Numbered from the stretch's first letter, positions 1 to 9,068 are shown. The stretch: DNA of 64,000 bases from Microvirga mediterraneensis (GCF_013520865.1 NZ_JACDXJ010000001.1:806001-870000), one strand, 5' to 3'. Numbers and translations are program-made. Notes: generated by a model from the letters alone, not told the origin.

Positions 1-1193
1 CGGGGAGCAGCCCGGGAGCGGAACCAGCGATGGGTTCCATCCACCATGCGCAGGCGGTAGTCCATGTCCAGTCCTTCCCCCGCCTTGACCGCCTGGGACC
101 AGCGGCTCAAGGAGGTGGGGGCGTCTTCGGGATGCAGCGCCCGGCTCCACCCGGAACCCAGCGCCTCCCGCGGGTCCATGCCTGTCAGGTCGTGCCAGCG
201 CGAGGAGATGTCGAGGACGTTGCCCTGCGGGTCCGCCGTCCAGGAGATCTGCGGGTTGAGCTCGACGGAATGACGGTGATGCTCTTCGCTCTCGCGCAGC
301 GCCACGTCGGTACGCTGCCGCTCGATGGCCAGAGCCGCAAGATGCAGCACGGCCTCCATGCGCTCCATCTCGCTGCCGGTCGGGGCGCGGGGCTCGCCAT
401 AATAGAATCCGAAGGTGCCGAGCACCTCGCCGGAGCGGGACAAGATCGGCTTCGACCAGCAGGCCTGCAGCCCGTACGACAGGGCGAGGTCGCGCCAGTC
501 GTCCCATAGGGGATCCGATGCGATGTCGGACACGATGATGCTGGTGCGCAGGTAGACGGCGGTGCCGCATGAGCCCTTGTTCGGTCCGACCTCCAGACCG
601 TCGATGGCCGCGTTATAAGCCGGTGGAAGGCCCGGCGCGGCGCCATGCCGGAGCAGAGCGGTCTCCGCATCGTACAGTAGCACCGAGCAGCGGGCGCCGG
701 GGAGCTGGACTTCCGCCAGCCGGCATAGGGCGGACAGGATCTCGCCGATAGGCTGGCCGGCGGCGACCATTTCCAGCACATGGGCATGGCCCTGCAGGGC
801 GAGCTCCGCTTCCTTCCGGTCGTGGATGTCCTCCGTCGTGCCGTACCAGAAAGCGATGGCCCCGGTCTCGTCGCGCCGGGCCGCCGAGCTCGACCGGCAC
901 CAGCGGTAGCTGCCGTCCGCCATCCTGATCCGGTATTCGCACTGGTAAGGGGTGCCGGCCGTGAGGCTTTCGCGCCTCGCTTCGACCAGACGGGGCAGGT
1001 CGTCCGGATGAACCAGCTTCACCCATCCGTTGCCGGTCAGCGCTTCGGGTGGCTGGCCGATCCACTCGGACCAGCCGGGCCCGACCTCGACGACCTTGCC
1101 GTCCGCATCGGCCAGCCAGGGGATCTGACGGCTCAGGGCGAAGGCGTAATGATACAGACTTTCATAGGTTTTCGATGCATTCCTCTGCGGCAT
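1..1193 (-). CDS. PAS-GAF-PAS sensory protein, 3' end missing
   Basis: This is a signal-sensing protein that runs off the left edge. The frame is open from ATG at 1193 (MPQRNASKTYESLYHYAFAL) to base 1, about 397 residues without a stop. The first PAS domain (about residues 10-130) contains HPDDLPRLV and YRIRMADGSYRWCRSS and ends in a PAC-like TEDIHDRKEAE. A GAF domain follows (about 140-290) with GSCGTAVYL and SDIASDPLWDDW. A second PAS starts near residue 300 and repeats the HPED and YRLRMVDGTHRWF motifs. The missing C-terminus is probably an output module, most often a histidine kinase or a diguanylate cyclase in such proteins, but it cannot be seen here. No transmembrane segment is visible, so a cytoplasmic sensor is inferred. 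Confidence 0.85.
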   Translation of the reverse strand, partial: MPQRNASKTYESLYHYAFALSRQIPWLADADGKVVEVGPGWSEWIGQPPEALTGNGWVKLVHPDDLPRLVEARRESLTAGTPYQCEYRIRMADGSYRWCRSSSAARRDETGAIAFWYGTTEDIHDRKEAELALQGHAHVLEMVAAGQPIGEILSALCRLAEVQLPGARCSVLLYDAETALLRHGAAPGLPPAYNAAIDGLEVGPNKGSCGTAVYLRTSIIVSDIASDPLWDDWRDLALSYGLQACWSKPILSRSGEVLGTFGFYYGEPRAPTGSEMERMEAVLHLAALAIERQRTDVALRESEEHHRHSVELNPQISWTADPQGNVLDISSRWHDLTGMDPREALGSGWSRALHPEDAPTSLSRWSQAVKAGEGLDMDYRLRMVDGTHRWFRSRAAP

Positions 1194-1577
1194 GAGTAAA
1201 TTTTCTCGAATTAACTCATGGGAAGAAGTGAAGCCAACATCCTCATTCCAACGCATACAGGAAACCGAAACGCCTCGAATATCGAATGAATTCTTGGCCG
1301 ATAACGCAATGTCTGTCCATTAGGAGAAATGGACTAACGCGGTCTTTCCAAGCGCGTGGAGCTGCCGTTTTTTATTGATGATTTATTGATAAGGTTAAGA
1401 GACGTACGAGCGCCGATGCTCGCATGTGGCGAGTTGTGAGGCCGAGAACCGGGCTCGCAATGGTCTCCTGACGGCATCCTGGCCGATATGCTCCACCGCC
1501 CGATCAGGTGCAGGGCGGCGAGAGTTCCGTTCGAAGTGTCGAAAACTCTGGGAAGAGAGCCTTTTGCGTTCGACGTT
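1194..1577. other. Intergenic stretch between sensor gene start and fabI end
   Basis: About 380 bases without a convincing gene. It holds the upstream region of the sensor gene (leftward) and the downstream region of fabI. An AT-rich patch lies at about 1370-1400. I see no strong terminator after fabI, only weak pairing near 1540-1555, and no tRNA or repeat. Confidence 0.4.
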
Positions 1578-2504
1578 CTAACCTTCTTCCCCCGTCACGC
1601 CGGCGGCGTCCTGGGCCTTCAGGACATCGGGGCGCGGCATCGAGATGATGTTGTAGCCGGAATCCACGTAATGGATCTCGCCGGTCACGCCGTTCGAGAG
1701 GTCGGAGAGCAGGTAGAGGGCCGAGCCGCCGATATCCTCGATGGTCACCGTGCGGCGCAGGGGGGCGTGAGCCTTCTGGTAGGTGAACATGAGGCGGGCA
1801 TCCGAGATGCCGGCGCCGGCGAGCGTGCGCACGGGGCCGGCCGAGATCGCGTTGCAGCGGATGCCTTTCGGGCCGAGATCGGACGCGATGTAGCGCATGG
1901 AGGCTTCGAGCGCCGCCTTGGCCACGCCCATCACGTTGTAGTTCGGCATGACCCGGGTGGAGCCGCCATAGGTGAGGGTCAGAAGCGAGCCCCCGTTCCT
2001 CATGCGCTTGGCGGCGCGCTGGGCGATCTCCGTGAAGGAGAAGCAGGAGATCACCATGGTGCGGGAGAAGTTCTCCCGGGTGGTGACGTCCACATAGGAG
2101 CCCTTGAGCTGCGACTTGTCGGAGAAGCCGATGGCGTGGACCACGAAGTCGAGGCCGTCCCAGGTCCTGTCGAGGGTCTCGAACACCGCGTCGACGGACG
2201 CGATATCCTCCACGTCGCAGGGAATGACGAGTTCGGAGCCGAGCGACTGCGCCAGGGGAGCGACGCGCTTGCCCAGGGCTTCGCCCTGATAGGTGAAGGC
2301 GAGCTCCGCCCCGTGCTGGGCCAGGGTCTTGGCAATGCCCCAGGCGATGGAATGGTCGTTGGCGACGCCCATGATGAGGCCGCGCTTTCCTTGCATCAGA
2401 CCGGTCACTTGGGTCCCCCTGTGCATCGGCTCCATCGTGCGACGCCAATTGTTATGAAAGTGTGCATCGCGAGCCGGAAGAATGGTGTCGGTGAGCGTGT
2501 CCAT
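1578..2504 (-). CDS. fabI: Enoyl-[acyl-carrier-protein] reductase [NADH] FabI
   Basis: FabI reduces trans-2-enoyl-ACP in the last step of the type II fatty acid elongation cycle, in the cytoplasm. The protein shows the Rossmann start GLMQGKRGLIMGVANDHS, typical of FabI, and the catalytic Tyr-x6-Lys in NYNVMGVAK, followed by the SAGPVRTLA substrate loop. The start is uncertain. ATG at 2504 (MDTLTDTIL) has a GGGGGA Shine-Dalgarno and gives 308 aa. That is about 36 residues longer than the usual 270, because family homology begins near MQGKRG. A further in-frame ATG at 2534 has no good ribosome site, and another lies at 2435. It is last of the three fab genes, 64 bp after fabB, and probably cotranscribed with it. 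Confidence 0.93.
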   Translation of the reverse strand: MDTLTDTILPARDAHFHNNWRRTMEPMHRGTQVTGLMQGKRGLIMGVANDHSIAWGIAKTLAQHGAELAFTYQGEALGKRVAPLAQSLGSELVIPCDVEDIASVDAVFETLDRTWDGLDFVVHAIGFSDKSQLKGSYVDVTTRENFSRTMVISCFSFTEIAQRAAKRMRNGGSLLTLTYGGSTRVMPNYNVMGVAKAALEASMRYIASDLGPKGIRCNAISAGPVRTLAGAGISDARLMFTYQKAHAPLRRTVTIEDIGGSALYLLSDLSNGVTGEIHYVDSGYNIISMPRPDVLKAQDAAGVTGEEG

Positions 2505-2567
2505 GCGAAGTCCCCCAGGAATGAATCGGGGCATCGCATGGAGCCGTCTCAGGTTTATGACAGAGTC

Positions 2568-3791
2568 TTATCCGTTGTGGCGGCTGAAGACGAGTGTGGC
2601 ATTGGTGCCGCCGAAGCCGAAGGAGTTCGACAGGACCGTGTCGATCTTGGCGTCGTCGATGCGCTTGCGGACGATGTTCATGTCGGCGAATTCCGGATCG
2701 AGCTCGTCGATATGGGCGCTCTCGCAGATGAAGCGGTTGTTCATCATCAGGAGCGAATAGATCGCCTCCTGCACGCCGGTGGCGCCGAGCGAGTGGCCGG
2801 TGAGCGATTTCGTCGCAGAGATCGGCGGGCACTTGTCGCCCGAGCCGAAGACCTGACGGATCGCCTCGATCTCCTTCTGGTCGCCCACGGGGGTCGAGGT
2901 GGCGTGCGGGTTGATGTAGTCGATCGGGTTATGGACGTCCTTGAGGGCCATGCGCATGCAGCGGATCGCGCCTTCGCCCGAGGGAGCCACCATGTCGTAG
3001 CCGTCCGAGGTCATGCCGTAGCCGACGATCTCGCCGTAGATGCGGGCGCCGCGGGCCTTGGCGTGCTCCAGCTCCTCCAGCACCAGCACGCCCGCGCCGC
3101 CGGCGATGACGAAGCCGTCGCGGTTGGCGTCATAGGCGCGGGAGGCCCGGGCCGGGGTGTCGTTGTACTTGGTGGACATGGCCCCCATGGCGTCGAAGAG
3201 GTTGGACATGGTCCAGTCCAGGTCCTCGCAGCCGCCGGCGAACATCACGTCCTGCTTGCCGTACTGAATCATCTCGTAGGCATTGCCGACGCAGTGATTC
3301 GAGGTCGCGCAGGCGGACGAGATCGAATAGTTCACGCCCTTGATCTTGAACCAGGTCGCGAGGGTGGCCGAGGCCGTGGAGGACATCGCCTTCGGGACGG
3401 CGAAGGGGCCGATGCGCTTCGGGCCTTTGTCGCGGGTGATGTCGGCCGCTTCCACGATCACCCGGGTGGACGGACCGCCCGATCCCATGATGATGCCCGT
3501 ACGCTCGTTGGAGATCTCGCTCTCCTCCAGGCCCGCGTCCCGGATCGCCTGGTCCATGGCCACGTGGTTCCAGGCGGTGCCCCGGGCGTGGAAGCGCATG
3601 GCGCGGCGGTCGACGATCTCCTCCGGGTTCAGGCTGGGAGCGCCGTGAACCTGGCAGCGGAAGCCGTATTTCGTATAATCTTCGGCCTTGCTGATCCCGG
3701 ACTTCGCTTCACGCAGAGAGGCAAGCACCTCCTGCGTGTTGTTGCCGATGGACGACACGATGCCCATTCCGGTGACGACGACGCGCCTCAT
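2568..3791 (-). CDS. fabB: Beta-ketoacyl-ACP synthase I
   Basis: A 407-aa condensing enzyme that extends acyl-ACP with malonyl-ACP and is needed to elongate the cis-unsaturated product of FabA. All active-site elements are visible: the nucleophile Cys in SSACATSNH, the first His in [11 protein letters not shown], the Lys and second His in [12 protein letters not shown], and the C-terminal [12 protein letters not shown]. Length matches FabB (about 405). Pairing with fabA and fabI fits the anaerobic (FabA-FabB) unsaturated fatty acid route. Unlike compact fabA-fabB operons, the gene here lies 214 bp after fabA, in a gap with its own promoter-like element and a hairpin. Confidence 0.95.
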   Translation of the reverse strand: MRRVVVTGMGIVSSIGNNTQEVLASLREAKSGISKAEDYTKYGFRCQVHGAPSLNPEEIVDRRAMRFHARGTAWNHVAMDQAIRDAGLEESEISNERTGIIMGSGGPSTRVIVEAADITRDKGPKRIGPFAVPKAMSSTASATLATWFKIKGVNYSISSACATSNHCVGNAYEMIQYGKQDVMFAGGCEDLDWTMSNLFDAMGAMSTKYNDTPARASRAYDANRDGFVIAGGAGVLVLEELEHAKARGARIYGEIVGYGMTSDGYDMVAPSGEGAIRCMRMALKDVHNPIDYINPHATSTPVGDQKEIEAIRQVFGSGDKCPPISATKSLTGHSLGATGVQEAIYSLLMMNNRFICESAHIDELDPEFADMNIVRKRIDDAKIDTVLSNSFGFGGTNATLVFSRHNG

Positions 3792-3911
3792 AGCCTACCT
3801 CTTCAAAGGATCTTCTGTTGTCTGCCTTAGCGGTTCAACACGTAAGGTCGATCCTGCTCATTCTCAACACTGAGCCATGCGAATGGGATGAAAGCGTGAT
3901 CCCAAGGAAGG

Positions 3912-3964
3912 CCCCGCCGTTTCGCGGCAGGGTCGGTTCTTTAAAAAAGAATACGCTTTGTCAA
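3912..3964 (-). promoter_or_regulatory. Candidate fabB promoter and leader hairpin
   Basis: On the minus strand a consensus -35 TTGACA lies at 3964-3959, followed at 15-16 nt by an A/T-rich stretch that could be a weak -10. Just downstream, 3932-3912 forms a hairpin: GCCG arms around a five-base loop, then one mismatch, then three G-C pairs. It sits about 120 nt before the fabB start and is not followed by a T-run on this strand, so it is not an obvious terminator. Promoter function is inferred from the hexamer and its position. Confidence 0.4.
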
Positions 3965-4005
3965 TAGGATGGGACAGGAACTGACCTTTGGTCAGCGCCC
4001 GAATT

Positions 4006-4527
4006 CTAGCCGCCTGCGGCCGCATCCGCCTGGAACAGGCCGACGCGCATGTCCTTGGCCTCGTAGATCCGGCGCCCGTCGGCCTCCAGCCAGCCGTCGG
4101 CGATGCCGAGCACCAGCTTCGAGCGGAAGACGCGCTTGAGGTCGACGCCGTAGACCACTTTCTTGACCGTCGGCAGCCCCTGGTCGGAGAACTTCCCCTC
4201 GCCGACGCCGAGCGCCCGTCCGCGTCCGGGCGAGCCGCCCCAGCCGAGGAAGAAGCCCGTCATCTGCCAAAGGGCATCCAGCCCCAGGCAGCCCGGCATC
4301 ACCGGGTCGCCCTTGAAATGGCAGGGGAAGAACCAGAGATCCGGCCGCACGTCGAGTTCCGCCAGCACATGGCCCTTGCCATAGGCGCCGCCATCCTCGC
4401 CGATGGAGGTGATGCGGTCGAACATCAGCATGGGCGGGAGCGGCAGTTGCGCGTTGCCGGGACCGAACAATTCTCCGCGCCCGCAGGCAAGGAGCTCTTC
4501 ATAAGTAAAGCTGGACTGGCGGGCCAT
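4006..4527 (-). CDS. fabA: 3-hydroxydecanoyl-ACP dehydratase/isomerase FabA
   Basis: FabA dehydrates 3-hydroxydecanoyl-ACP and isomerises trans-2- to cis-3-decenoyl-ACP, the branch point to unsaturated fatty acids. The hot-dog fold signature is clear: [12 protein letters not shown] near the N-terminus, then the active-site His in [14 protein letters not shown] and the Asp in [11 protein letters not shown], then [17 protein letters not shown] place the start at the second ATG (4527, [11 protein letters not shown]), giving 173 aa, because E. coli FabA (172 aa) aligns from there. ATG at 4548 in frame would add seven residues. It is divergent from irr. A perfect 11-bp inverted repeat lies just upstream. 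Confidence 0.94.
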   Translation of the reverse strand: MARQSSFTYEELLACGRGELFGPGNAQLPLPPMLMFDRITSIGEDGGAYGKGHVLAELDVRPDLWFFPCHFKGDPVMPGCLGLDALWQMTGFFLGWGGSPGRGRALGVGEGKFSDQGLPTVKKVVYGVDLKRVFRSKLVLGIADGWLEADGRRIYEAKDMRVGLFQADAAAGG

Positions 4528-4564
4528 TCCGGATGCCGATCCTTTCATCGCGTCTTCAACAAGC

Positions 4565-4587
4565 GGTCCCGAGACGGTCTCGGGACC
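4565..4587. promoter_or_regulatory. Perfect inverted repeat in the irr-fabA intergenic region
   Basis: Two 11-base arms (GGTCCCGAGAC and its complement) are separated by one base. It lies 16 nt upstream of the first fabA ATG (4548) and 169 nt upstream of irr. It could be a dimeric repressor or activator site, or, if transcribed, a very stable hairpin close to the fabA translation start. The symmetry is seen directly; the role is unknown. Confidence 0.5.
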
Positions 4588-4756
4588 TGGGTGCGGGCTC
4601 TGGTAGCACAGGCTTGGCGATCCATCAAAGGGACCTGAGCGGGGATTTTCACCGTTGCGGGAACCGGTGCCGCGCCCGGGGCAACCTTGCGGTAATCCTC
4701 TCGCTTTCCTATGATTGTGATGGTAGAAGCGCCCATCCGTTCATTCAGTTCCTCCG

Positions 4757-5227
4757 ATGACCGATCCTTTGTCCGCCTATATCGAGTCCACCACCGCTCC
4801 GCATCGGAAGGGTTGCCCCGTGTCCGAATTGCGGGACAAGCTGCGCCGCGTGGGCCTGCGCCCGACCCGGCAGCGCGTGTCCCTGGGCTGGCTCCTGTTC
4901 GGCAAGGGCGACCGGCACATCACGGCTGAAATGCTCTTCGACGAGGCGTCCCGCGCCCGCGTCCCGGTCTCGCTGGCGACCGTCTACAACACCCTGCACC
5001 AGTTCACGGAAGCCGGCCTCCTGCGCCAGCTCTCGGTGGACGGGGCCAAGGCCTATTTCGACACCAACCCGACCGAGCATCACCACTTCTTCCTGGAGGA
5101 GGAAGGCGAGCTCGTCGACATGCCCGAGACCGCCGCCGTCAGCGTGGCCGACCTGCCCGAGCCTCCCGCCGGCATGGAAGTGGCCGGCGTCGAGGTCATC
5201 GTGCGCCTGCGCCGCAAAGGCGCCTGA
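4757..5227 (+). CDS. irr: Iron response regulator Irr (Fur family)
   Basis: Irr is the Fur-family regulator that controls heme synthesis and iron genes in Hyphomicrobiales; it is stable under iron limitation and affected by heme. The 156-aa protein has a Fur winged-helix DNA-binding half (LRPTRQRVSLGWLLF, then SLATVYNTLHQF) and a dimerisation half with the histidine cluster PTEHHHFF (His108-110). An N-terminal GCPV (Cys20-Pro21) matches the position of the Bradyrhizobium heme regulatory motif. A divergent fabA neighbour is a recurring arrangement in the order. No clear Shine-Dalgarno precedes ATG 4757. I could not find a convincing Irr/ICE box nearby. Confidence 0.92.
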   Translation: MTDPLSAYIESTTAPHRKGCPVSELRDKLRRVGLRPTRQRVSLGWLLFGKGDRHITAEMLFDEASRARVPVSLATVYNTLHQFTEAGLLRQLSVDGAKAYFDTNPTEHHHFFLEEEGELVDMPETAAVSVADLPEPPAGMEVAGVEVIVRLRRKGA

Positions 5228-5275
5228 GTCGCCGCTTCGCTCACGTTCCAAAGAGCGGCTTCCGGTCCGTAAAAG

Positions 5276-6148
5276 ATGCCGCTCAGCCATAGCCTCGCCG
5301 CCCTTCTCGTCACGGCCATCTGGGGCCTGAGCTTCGTGGTCATCAAGCTCGGGGTCGGCACCATGCCGCCCCTGCTGCTGGCGGCGCTCCGCTTTCTCTT
5401 CGCCGCCTTGCCGGCCGTCTTCTTCGTGCCGCGCCCCAAGACCGATTGGCGGAACGTGATCGCCTACGGCTTTTTCCTCGGGGTCGCCCAGTTCGGGCTG
5501 CTGTTCGCGGCGATCAGCCTGGGAATGCCGGCAAGCCTCGCCTCGGTGGTCATGCAGGCGCAGGTCTTCTTCACGATCCTCTTCGCGGCCTTGGTCATGG
5601 GCGAGCGTCCCGGATCGCACCAGGTGATCGGCGGCGTCGTGGCGAGTTCCGGGCTCGTGCTCATCGCCTGGCCCCGCATGACCGGAGGGGACGCGGTCCC
5701 CTTCCTCATGACGGTGCTGGCCGCCGCCGCCTGGGGCGTGGCGAACATCGTCTCGAAGCGGGCCGGGCGGGTCGACATGCTGGGTTTCATCGTCTGGTCC
5801 AGCCTCGTCGCGCCCCTGCCGTTGTTCGGCCTGTCACTCTGGCTCGACGGCCCGGCCCAGGTGTTCGATGCGCTTAAGAATATGGACGGGGGCACCGTAG
5901 CGGCGGTGGCCTATCTCGCCTATCCGACGACCGTCTTCGCCTTCGGCATCTGGGCCTACCTCCTGTCCTGCCACCCGGCGGCCACGGTGACGCCGTTCGC
6001 TCTGTTCGTTCCCGTCGCCGGGATCCTGGGCTCCGCCCTGATCCTCGGCGAGGCCATGCATCCGATCGAGGCCATCGGCGGGGCGGTGATCGTCCTCGGC
6101 CTCGCCTTCAACGTCTTCGGGCGGCGGCTCTTGAGGCGGACGGCTTAA
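5276..6148 (+). CDS. EamA/DMT family metabolite transporter
   Basis: A 290-aa inner-membrane protein with about ten hydrophobic helices in two EamA repeats. The first repeat starts at residue 8 with LLVTAIWGLSFVVIKLGVG, the second near residue 146 with VLAAAAWGVANIVSKRAG. The C-terminal helix carries the usual ILGEAMHPIEAIGGAVIVLG. This family (RhaT/YdcZ-like drug/metabolite transporters) usually exports amino acids or other small metabolites, but the substrate cannot be read from sequence. It starts 48 bp after irr in the same direction and may be cotranscribed with it; no strong terminator separates them. Confidence 0.85.
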   Translation: MPLSHSLAALLVTAIWGLSFVVIKLGVGTMPPLLLAALRFLFAALPAVFFVPRPKTDWRNVIAYGFFLGVAQFGLLFAAISLGMPASLASVVMQAQVFFTILFAALVMGERPGSHQVIGGVVASSGLVLIAWPRMTGGDAVPFLMTVLAAAAWGVANIVSKRAGRVDMLGFIVWSSLVAPLPLFGLSLWLDGPAQVFDALKNMDGGTVAAVAYLAYPTTVFAFGIWAYLLSCHPAATVTPFALFVPVAGILGSALILGEAMHPIEAIGGAVIVLGLAFNVFGRRLLRRTA

Positions 6149-6157
6149 ACTCGTTCG

Positions 6158-6304
6158 TCAGCGGATGAAGCCGAATCCGACCAGTGCATAGACGATCAGG
6201 AAGATGGCCACGAAGACGTTCAGGAAGCGCGGAGCGACAAGGGACGCGATGCCGAGAACCAGGGCCAGAATGGGGAGCAGTTTGAAGTTCAGGTTGATGC
6301 TCAT
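6158..6304 (-). CDS. Small DUF3096-like membrane protein
   Basis: A 48-residue protein beginning MSINLNFKLLPILALVLG and ending VGFGFIR. It is almost entirely hydrophobic, with two short membrane segments separated by a PRFLN turn. Size, the central PRxLN turn and the two-helix layout match DUF3096 family proteins, which have no known function. It lies 72 bp downstream of the SH3 protein gene, converges with the EamA gene (9 bp gap), and was identified by direct translation of the minus strand. Confidence 0.7.
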   Translation of the reverse strand: MSINLNFKLLPILALVLGIASLVAPRFLNVFVAIFLIVYALVGFGFIR

Positions 6305-6376
6305 GCAGACAAGGCTTTCGAGAAAAGAAACGGTGTTTCTTTTTAGCGGTCAAAAGCTTGATAAAACGGTAAAGGC

Positions 6377-6910
6377 CTATTCCACAGTCTCGTTGGGGTA
6401 GACGCCCCAGAGCTTCTCCTGCTGGATGTAGCCGTCCACGTCCCGGGCGCCGTCCAGCACGATCGTCACGCGGCACCATTTGCCGTCGCAGCCCTTGATG
6501 TTGGTGATCACGCCCGGCTGCAGATGGGCCGCCACGCCGCCCTTTTCGTCGGCCCGGTCGAACAGGTTGATCGGCGGCTGGTTGCCCTTGGCCCAGGGCA
6601 TCACGAGCGCCGTGCGACGGCCCGACAGGAGGGAATGGAGCACCCAGCCTTCCGTACCTTCCGAATCGCGGATGCGCCGCCAGGTCTCGTACTCGGCGAT
6701 GATCTCCACCGGCAGGCCGGCCCGCTGGAACACCCAGGCGGTCCTGTGATCCTTGGACGGGCCCTCGCGCAGGTTCACCCGGTCCGTCTTGAGACTCACA
6801 TAACGCGGCACCGGCAGGCCCGTGCCGAGACGGCCGCCCGGGGGCTGCTGGGCGGCAGCCGTGGCGGCGCCCAGGCTGACAAGAGCAAGGGCAAGGGCGA
6901 TCTTGCGCAT
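6377..6910 (-). CDS. Exported SH3-like domain protein
   Basis: A 177-aa protein with an N-terminal signal peptide (MRKIALALALVSLGAATAAA, cleavage near AQQ) and bacterial SH3-like segments: VNLREGPSKDHRTAWVF and later GWVLHSLLSG. VITNIKGCDGKWCRVTI suggests a second SH3-like repeat. Such domains bind cell-wall or protein ligands in the periplasm; the ligand here is unknown. Two cysteines in that segment (CDGKWC) could form a disulphide. It is divergent from the dehydrogenase at 7075, a pairing I have seen in related genomes, though I cannot confirm that here. Confidence 0.78.
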   Translation of the reverse strand: MRKIALALALVSLGAATAAAQQPPGGRLGTGLPVPRYVSLKTDRVNLREGPSKDHRTAWVFQRAGLPVEIIAEYETWRRIRDSEGTEGWVLHSLLSGRRTALVMPWAKGNQPPINLFDRADEKGGVAAHLQPGVITNIKGCDGKWCRVTIVLDGARDVDGYIQQEKLWGVYPNETVE

Positions 6911-7074
6911 GGTTCCCCCGATAGTGACTTTGTCTTGGGTTGAGGCTCTGGTAGAGAAGCTTGACGGAGACCGCCACGCGGCGCGTCGTCACCTTTGATC
7001 GCCGAAGCAGGGTTAAGAGAGCGTGAAACTCTCTGAACTTCGCGGGGTTTCAGTGCCGGGGACGCTTGAAGTCG

Positions 7075-8067
7075 ATGAAGAAGAGACCTGTCGTCGTTGT
7101 CACCCGCCGCCTGCCCGATGTGATCGAAACGCGCCTGCGCGAATTGTTCGACACGCGCCTCAACCTCGAGGACAAGCCCCTCTCGCCCGAGGAACTGGCC
7201 GAAGCCGTCAAGACGGCGGACGTGCTCGTGCCGACCATCACGGACGAGATCGGCGCGCCCGTGCTGGAGCAGGCCGGTCCCAACCTGAAGCTCATCGCCA
7301 ATTTCGGCAACGGCGTCGACAACATCGACGTGACGGCGGCCGTGGCTCGGGGGATCACCGTCACCAACACGCCCGGGGTTCTGACCGAGGATACGGCCGA
7401 CATGACCATGGCGCTGATCCTGGCGGTCGCCCGCCGCATTCCCGAAGGCGCCCGCGTGATCCCGGACGGCAACTGGGCCGGCTGGTCGCCGACCTGGATG
7501 CTGGGCAGGCGCATCACCGGAAAGCGCCTCGGCATCGTCGGCATGGGCCGCATCGGCCAGGCGCTTGCCCGTCGCGCCAAGGCCTTCGGCCTGTCGATCC
7601 ACTACCATAACCGCCGCCACGTGCCGCCGAAGATCGAGGCTGAGCTCGAGGCGACCTATTGGGAATCCCTCGACCAGATGCTGGCCCGCATGGACATCGT
7701 GTCCGTGAACTGCCCGCACACGCCTGCCACCTATCACCTGCTCTCGGCCCGGCGCCTCAAGCTCATGAAGCCCGACGCGATCCTGGTGAACACCGCCCGC
7801 GGCGAGATCATCGACGAGGGCGCGCTCACCAAGCTCATCGAATCCGGCGCCATCGCGGGGGCCGGCCTCGACGTGTTCGAGGAGGAGCCGGCGGTCAATC
7901 CGCGCCTTGTGAGGCTCGCGAAGCAAGGCAAGGTCGTGCTGCTGCCGCATATGGGCTCGGCCACTCACGAGGGGCGCGTGGCCATGGGCGAGAAGGTCAT
8001 CGTCAACATCCGGGCCTTCGTCGACGGCCACAAGCCGCCTGATCGCGTGCTGCCCAGCATGCTCTGA
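7075..8067 (+). CDS. D-isomer 2-hydroxyacid dehydrogenase (glyoxylate reductase type)
   Basis: A 330-aa NAD(P)-dependent dehydrogenase that interconverts a 2-oxoacid and its D-2-hydroxyacid, probably glyoxylate/glycolate or hydroxypyruvate/D-glycerate. Seen in order: the N-terminal catalytic-domain motif NFGNGVDNIDV, the NAD-binding GIVGMGRIGQALARR, the signature VNCPHTPATYHLLS, catalytic Arg in NTARGEIIDE, Glu in DVFEEEP, and His in LLPHMGSAT. The ATG at 7075 (MKKRPVVVV) is preferred to an in-frame TTG nine bases earlier. The exact substrate cannot be decided without assay; close families are GyaR and glycerate dehydrogenase. Confidence 0.88.
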   Translation: MKKRPVVVVTRRLPDVIETRLRELFDTRLNLEDKPLSPEELAEAVKTADVLVPTITDEIGAPVLEQAGPNLKLIANFGNGVDNIDVTAAVARGITVTNTPGVLTEDTADMTMALILAVARRIPEGARVIPDGNWAGWSPTWMLGRRITGKRLGIVGMGRIGQALARRAKAFGLSIHYHNRRHVPPKIEAELEATYWESLDQMLARMDIVSVNCPHTPATYHLLSARRLKLMKPDAILVNTARGEIIDEGALTKLIESGAIAGAGLDVFEEEPAVNPRLVRLAKQGKVVLLPHMGSATHEGRVAMGEKVIVNIRAFVDGHKPPDRVLPSML

Positions 8068-8327
8068 AGGATCGTCAGGTCGAAGAGCGTTGTCCTGCCG
8101 GTGAAGGGCGCGGAATTCCCGTGCCTCGAGGGATCCCCGAAGGTTCGCGGGACGCCGGGAACGACCCTCGGCCGCTGCCTTTCCTGAACGGTGTGTCGCC
8201 CCTTCGCCAGGGGAGAGGTGGTTCGCGATCCGGTGCGACCAAAATCCGTCTTGAGCATAAACATATGTGAGTGCGGCTGAGAAAGGAGTTTGGCCAGAAC
8301 AGGGGCGTACTTACCCCCACGGCCTTG

Positions 8328-9053
8328 ATGACCAATTCCCTTATCCTGAAGCTCGAGAAATACGACCGGCTCTCCGATGACGAGAAGGGGGCTCTCGACA
8401 ATGCCATCGCTCGGATTCGCACCGTCGAGGCCGACGAGGACATTATCCGCGAGGGCGACCGCCCGACGGAGAGCTCGCTGCTCCTGGAAGGCTTTGCAGC
8501 CCGCTACAAGATCGTCTCGAACGGCCGGCGGCAGATCTCGGCGATCCATGTGGCGGGCGACTTCATCGACCTGCACAGCTTTCTCCTGAAGACGATGGAC
8601 CACGGCGTGCTGGCGCTCACCAATTGCCGCATCGCCCTCGTTCCGCATGCGACGCTTGAGAGGATCACCGACGAATATCCTCATCTCACCCGGCTGCTCT
8701 GGCTCAACACGCTGATCGACGGGGCCGTCCACCGGGAATGGCTCACGGCCATGGGCCGCCTGTCCGCGACGGCCCACATGGCGCATCTGATCTGCGAATT
8801 GTATCTCCGCCTGAAGGCGATCGGACGCGTCGAGAGCGACACGATCCAGCTGCCCATCACGCAGGCGGAGCTCGGCGACACGCTCGGATTGTCGACGGTC
8901 CACGTGAACCGCGTGCTGCAGGAACTGCGCAAGGAAGGATTGATCCGTTTCCAGGGCGACGCGTTGACCATTCTCGACTGGGAACGGTTGAAGAAGGTGG
9001 GTGAGTTCACCTCGACCTATCTCAGCCTCCAGAATGAAGACCGGCAGCCCTGA
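8328..9053 (+). CDS. Crp/Fnr family transcriptional regulator
   Basis: A 241-aa regulator with a cyclic-nucleotide-binding fold (about residues 25-130: IIREGDRPTESSLLLEGFAARYK, here lacking an evident Fnr cysteine cluster) and a C-terminal Crp-type winged helix (TQAELGDTLGLSTVHVNRVL). The ligand is unknown; rhizobial genomes have many such stress-related paralogs. I start at ATG 8328 (MTNSLILKLEKY), since an upstream in-frame GTG at 8271 adds 19 poorly matching residues. The 260-base gap before it has no gene that I can support. Confidence 0.85.
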   Translation: MTNSLILKLEKYDRLSDDEKGALDNAIARIRTVEADEDIIREGDRPTESSLLLEGFAARYKIVSNGRRQISAIHVAGDFIDLHSFLLKTMDHGVLALTNCRIALVPHATLERITDEYPHLTRLLWLNTLIDGAVHREWLTAMGRLSATAHMAHLICELYLRLKAIGRVESDTIQLPITQAELGDTLGLSTVHVNRVLQELRKEGLIRFQGDALTILDWERLKKVGEFTSTYLSLQNEDRQP

Positions 9054-9068
9054 CCTTTGGGATGGACG

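Noticed and set aside
1488..3830. Long plus-strand open frame of 780 codons over fabI and fabB
   Set aside because: It is an antisense shadow: the minus strand encodes intact FabI and FabB with all catalytic motifs, and the plus frame reads as low-complexity Gly/Val/His/Asp-rich protein, typical of the antisense of high-GC genes.
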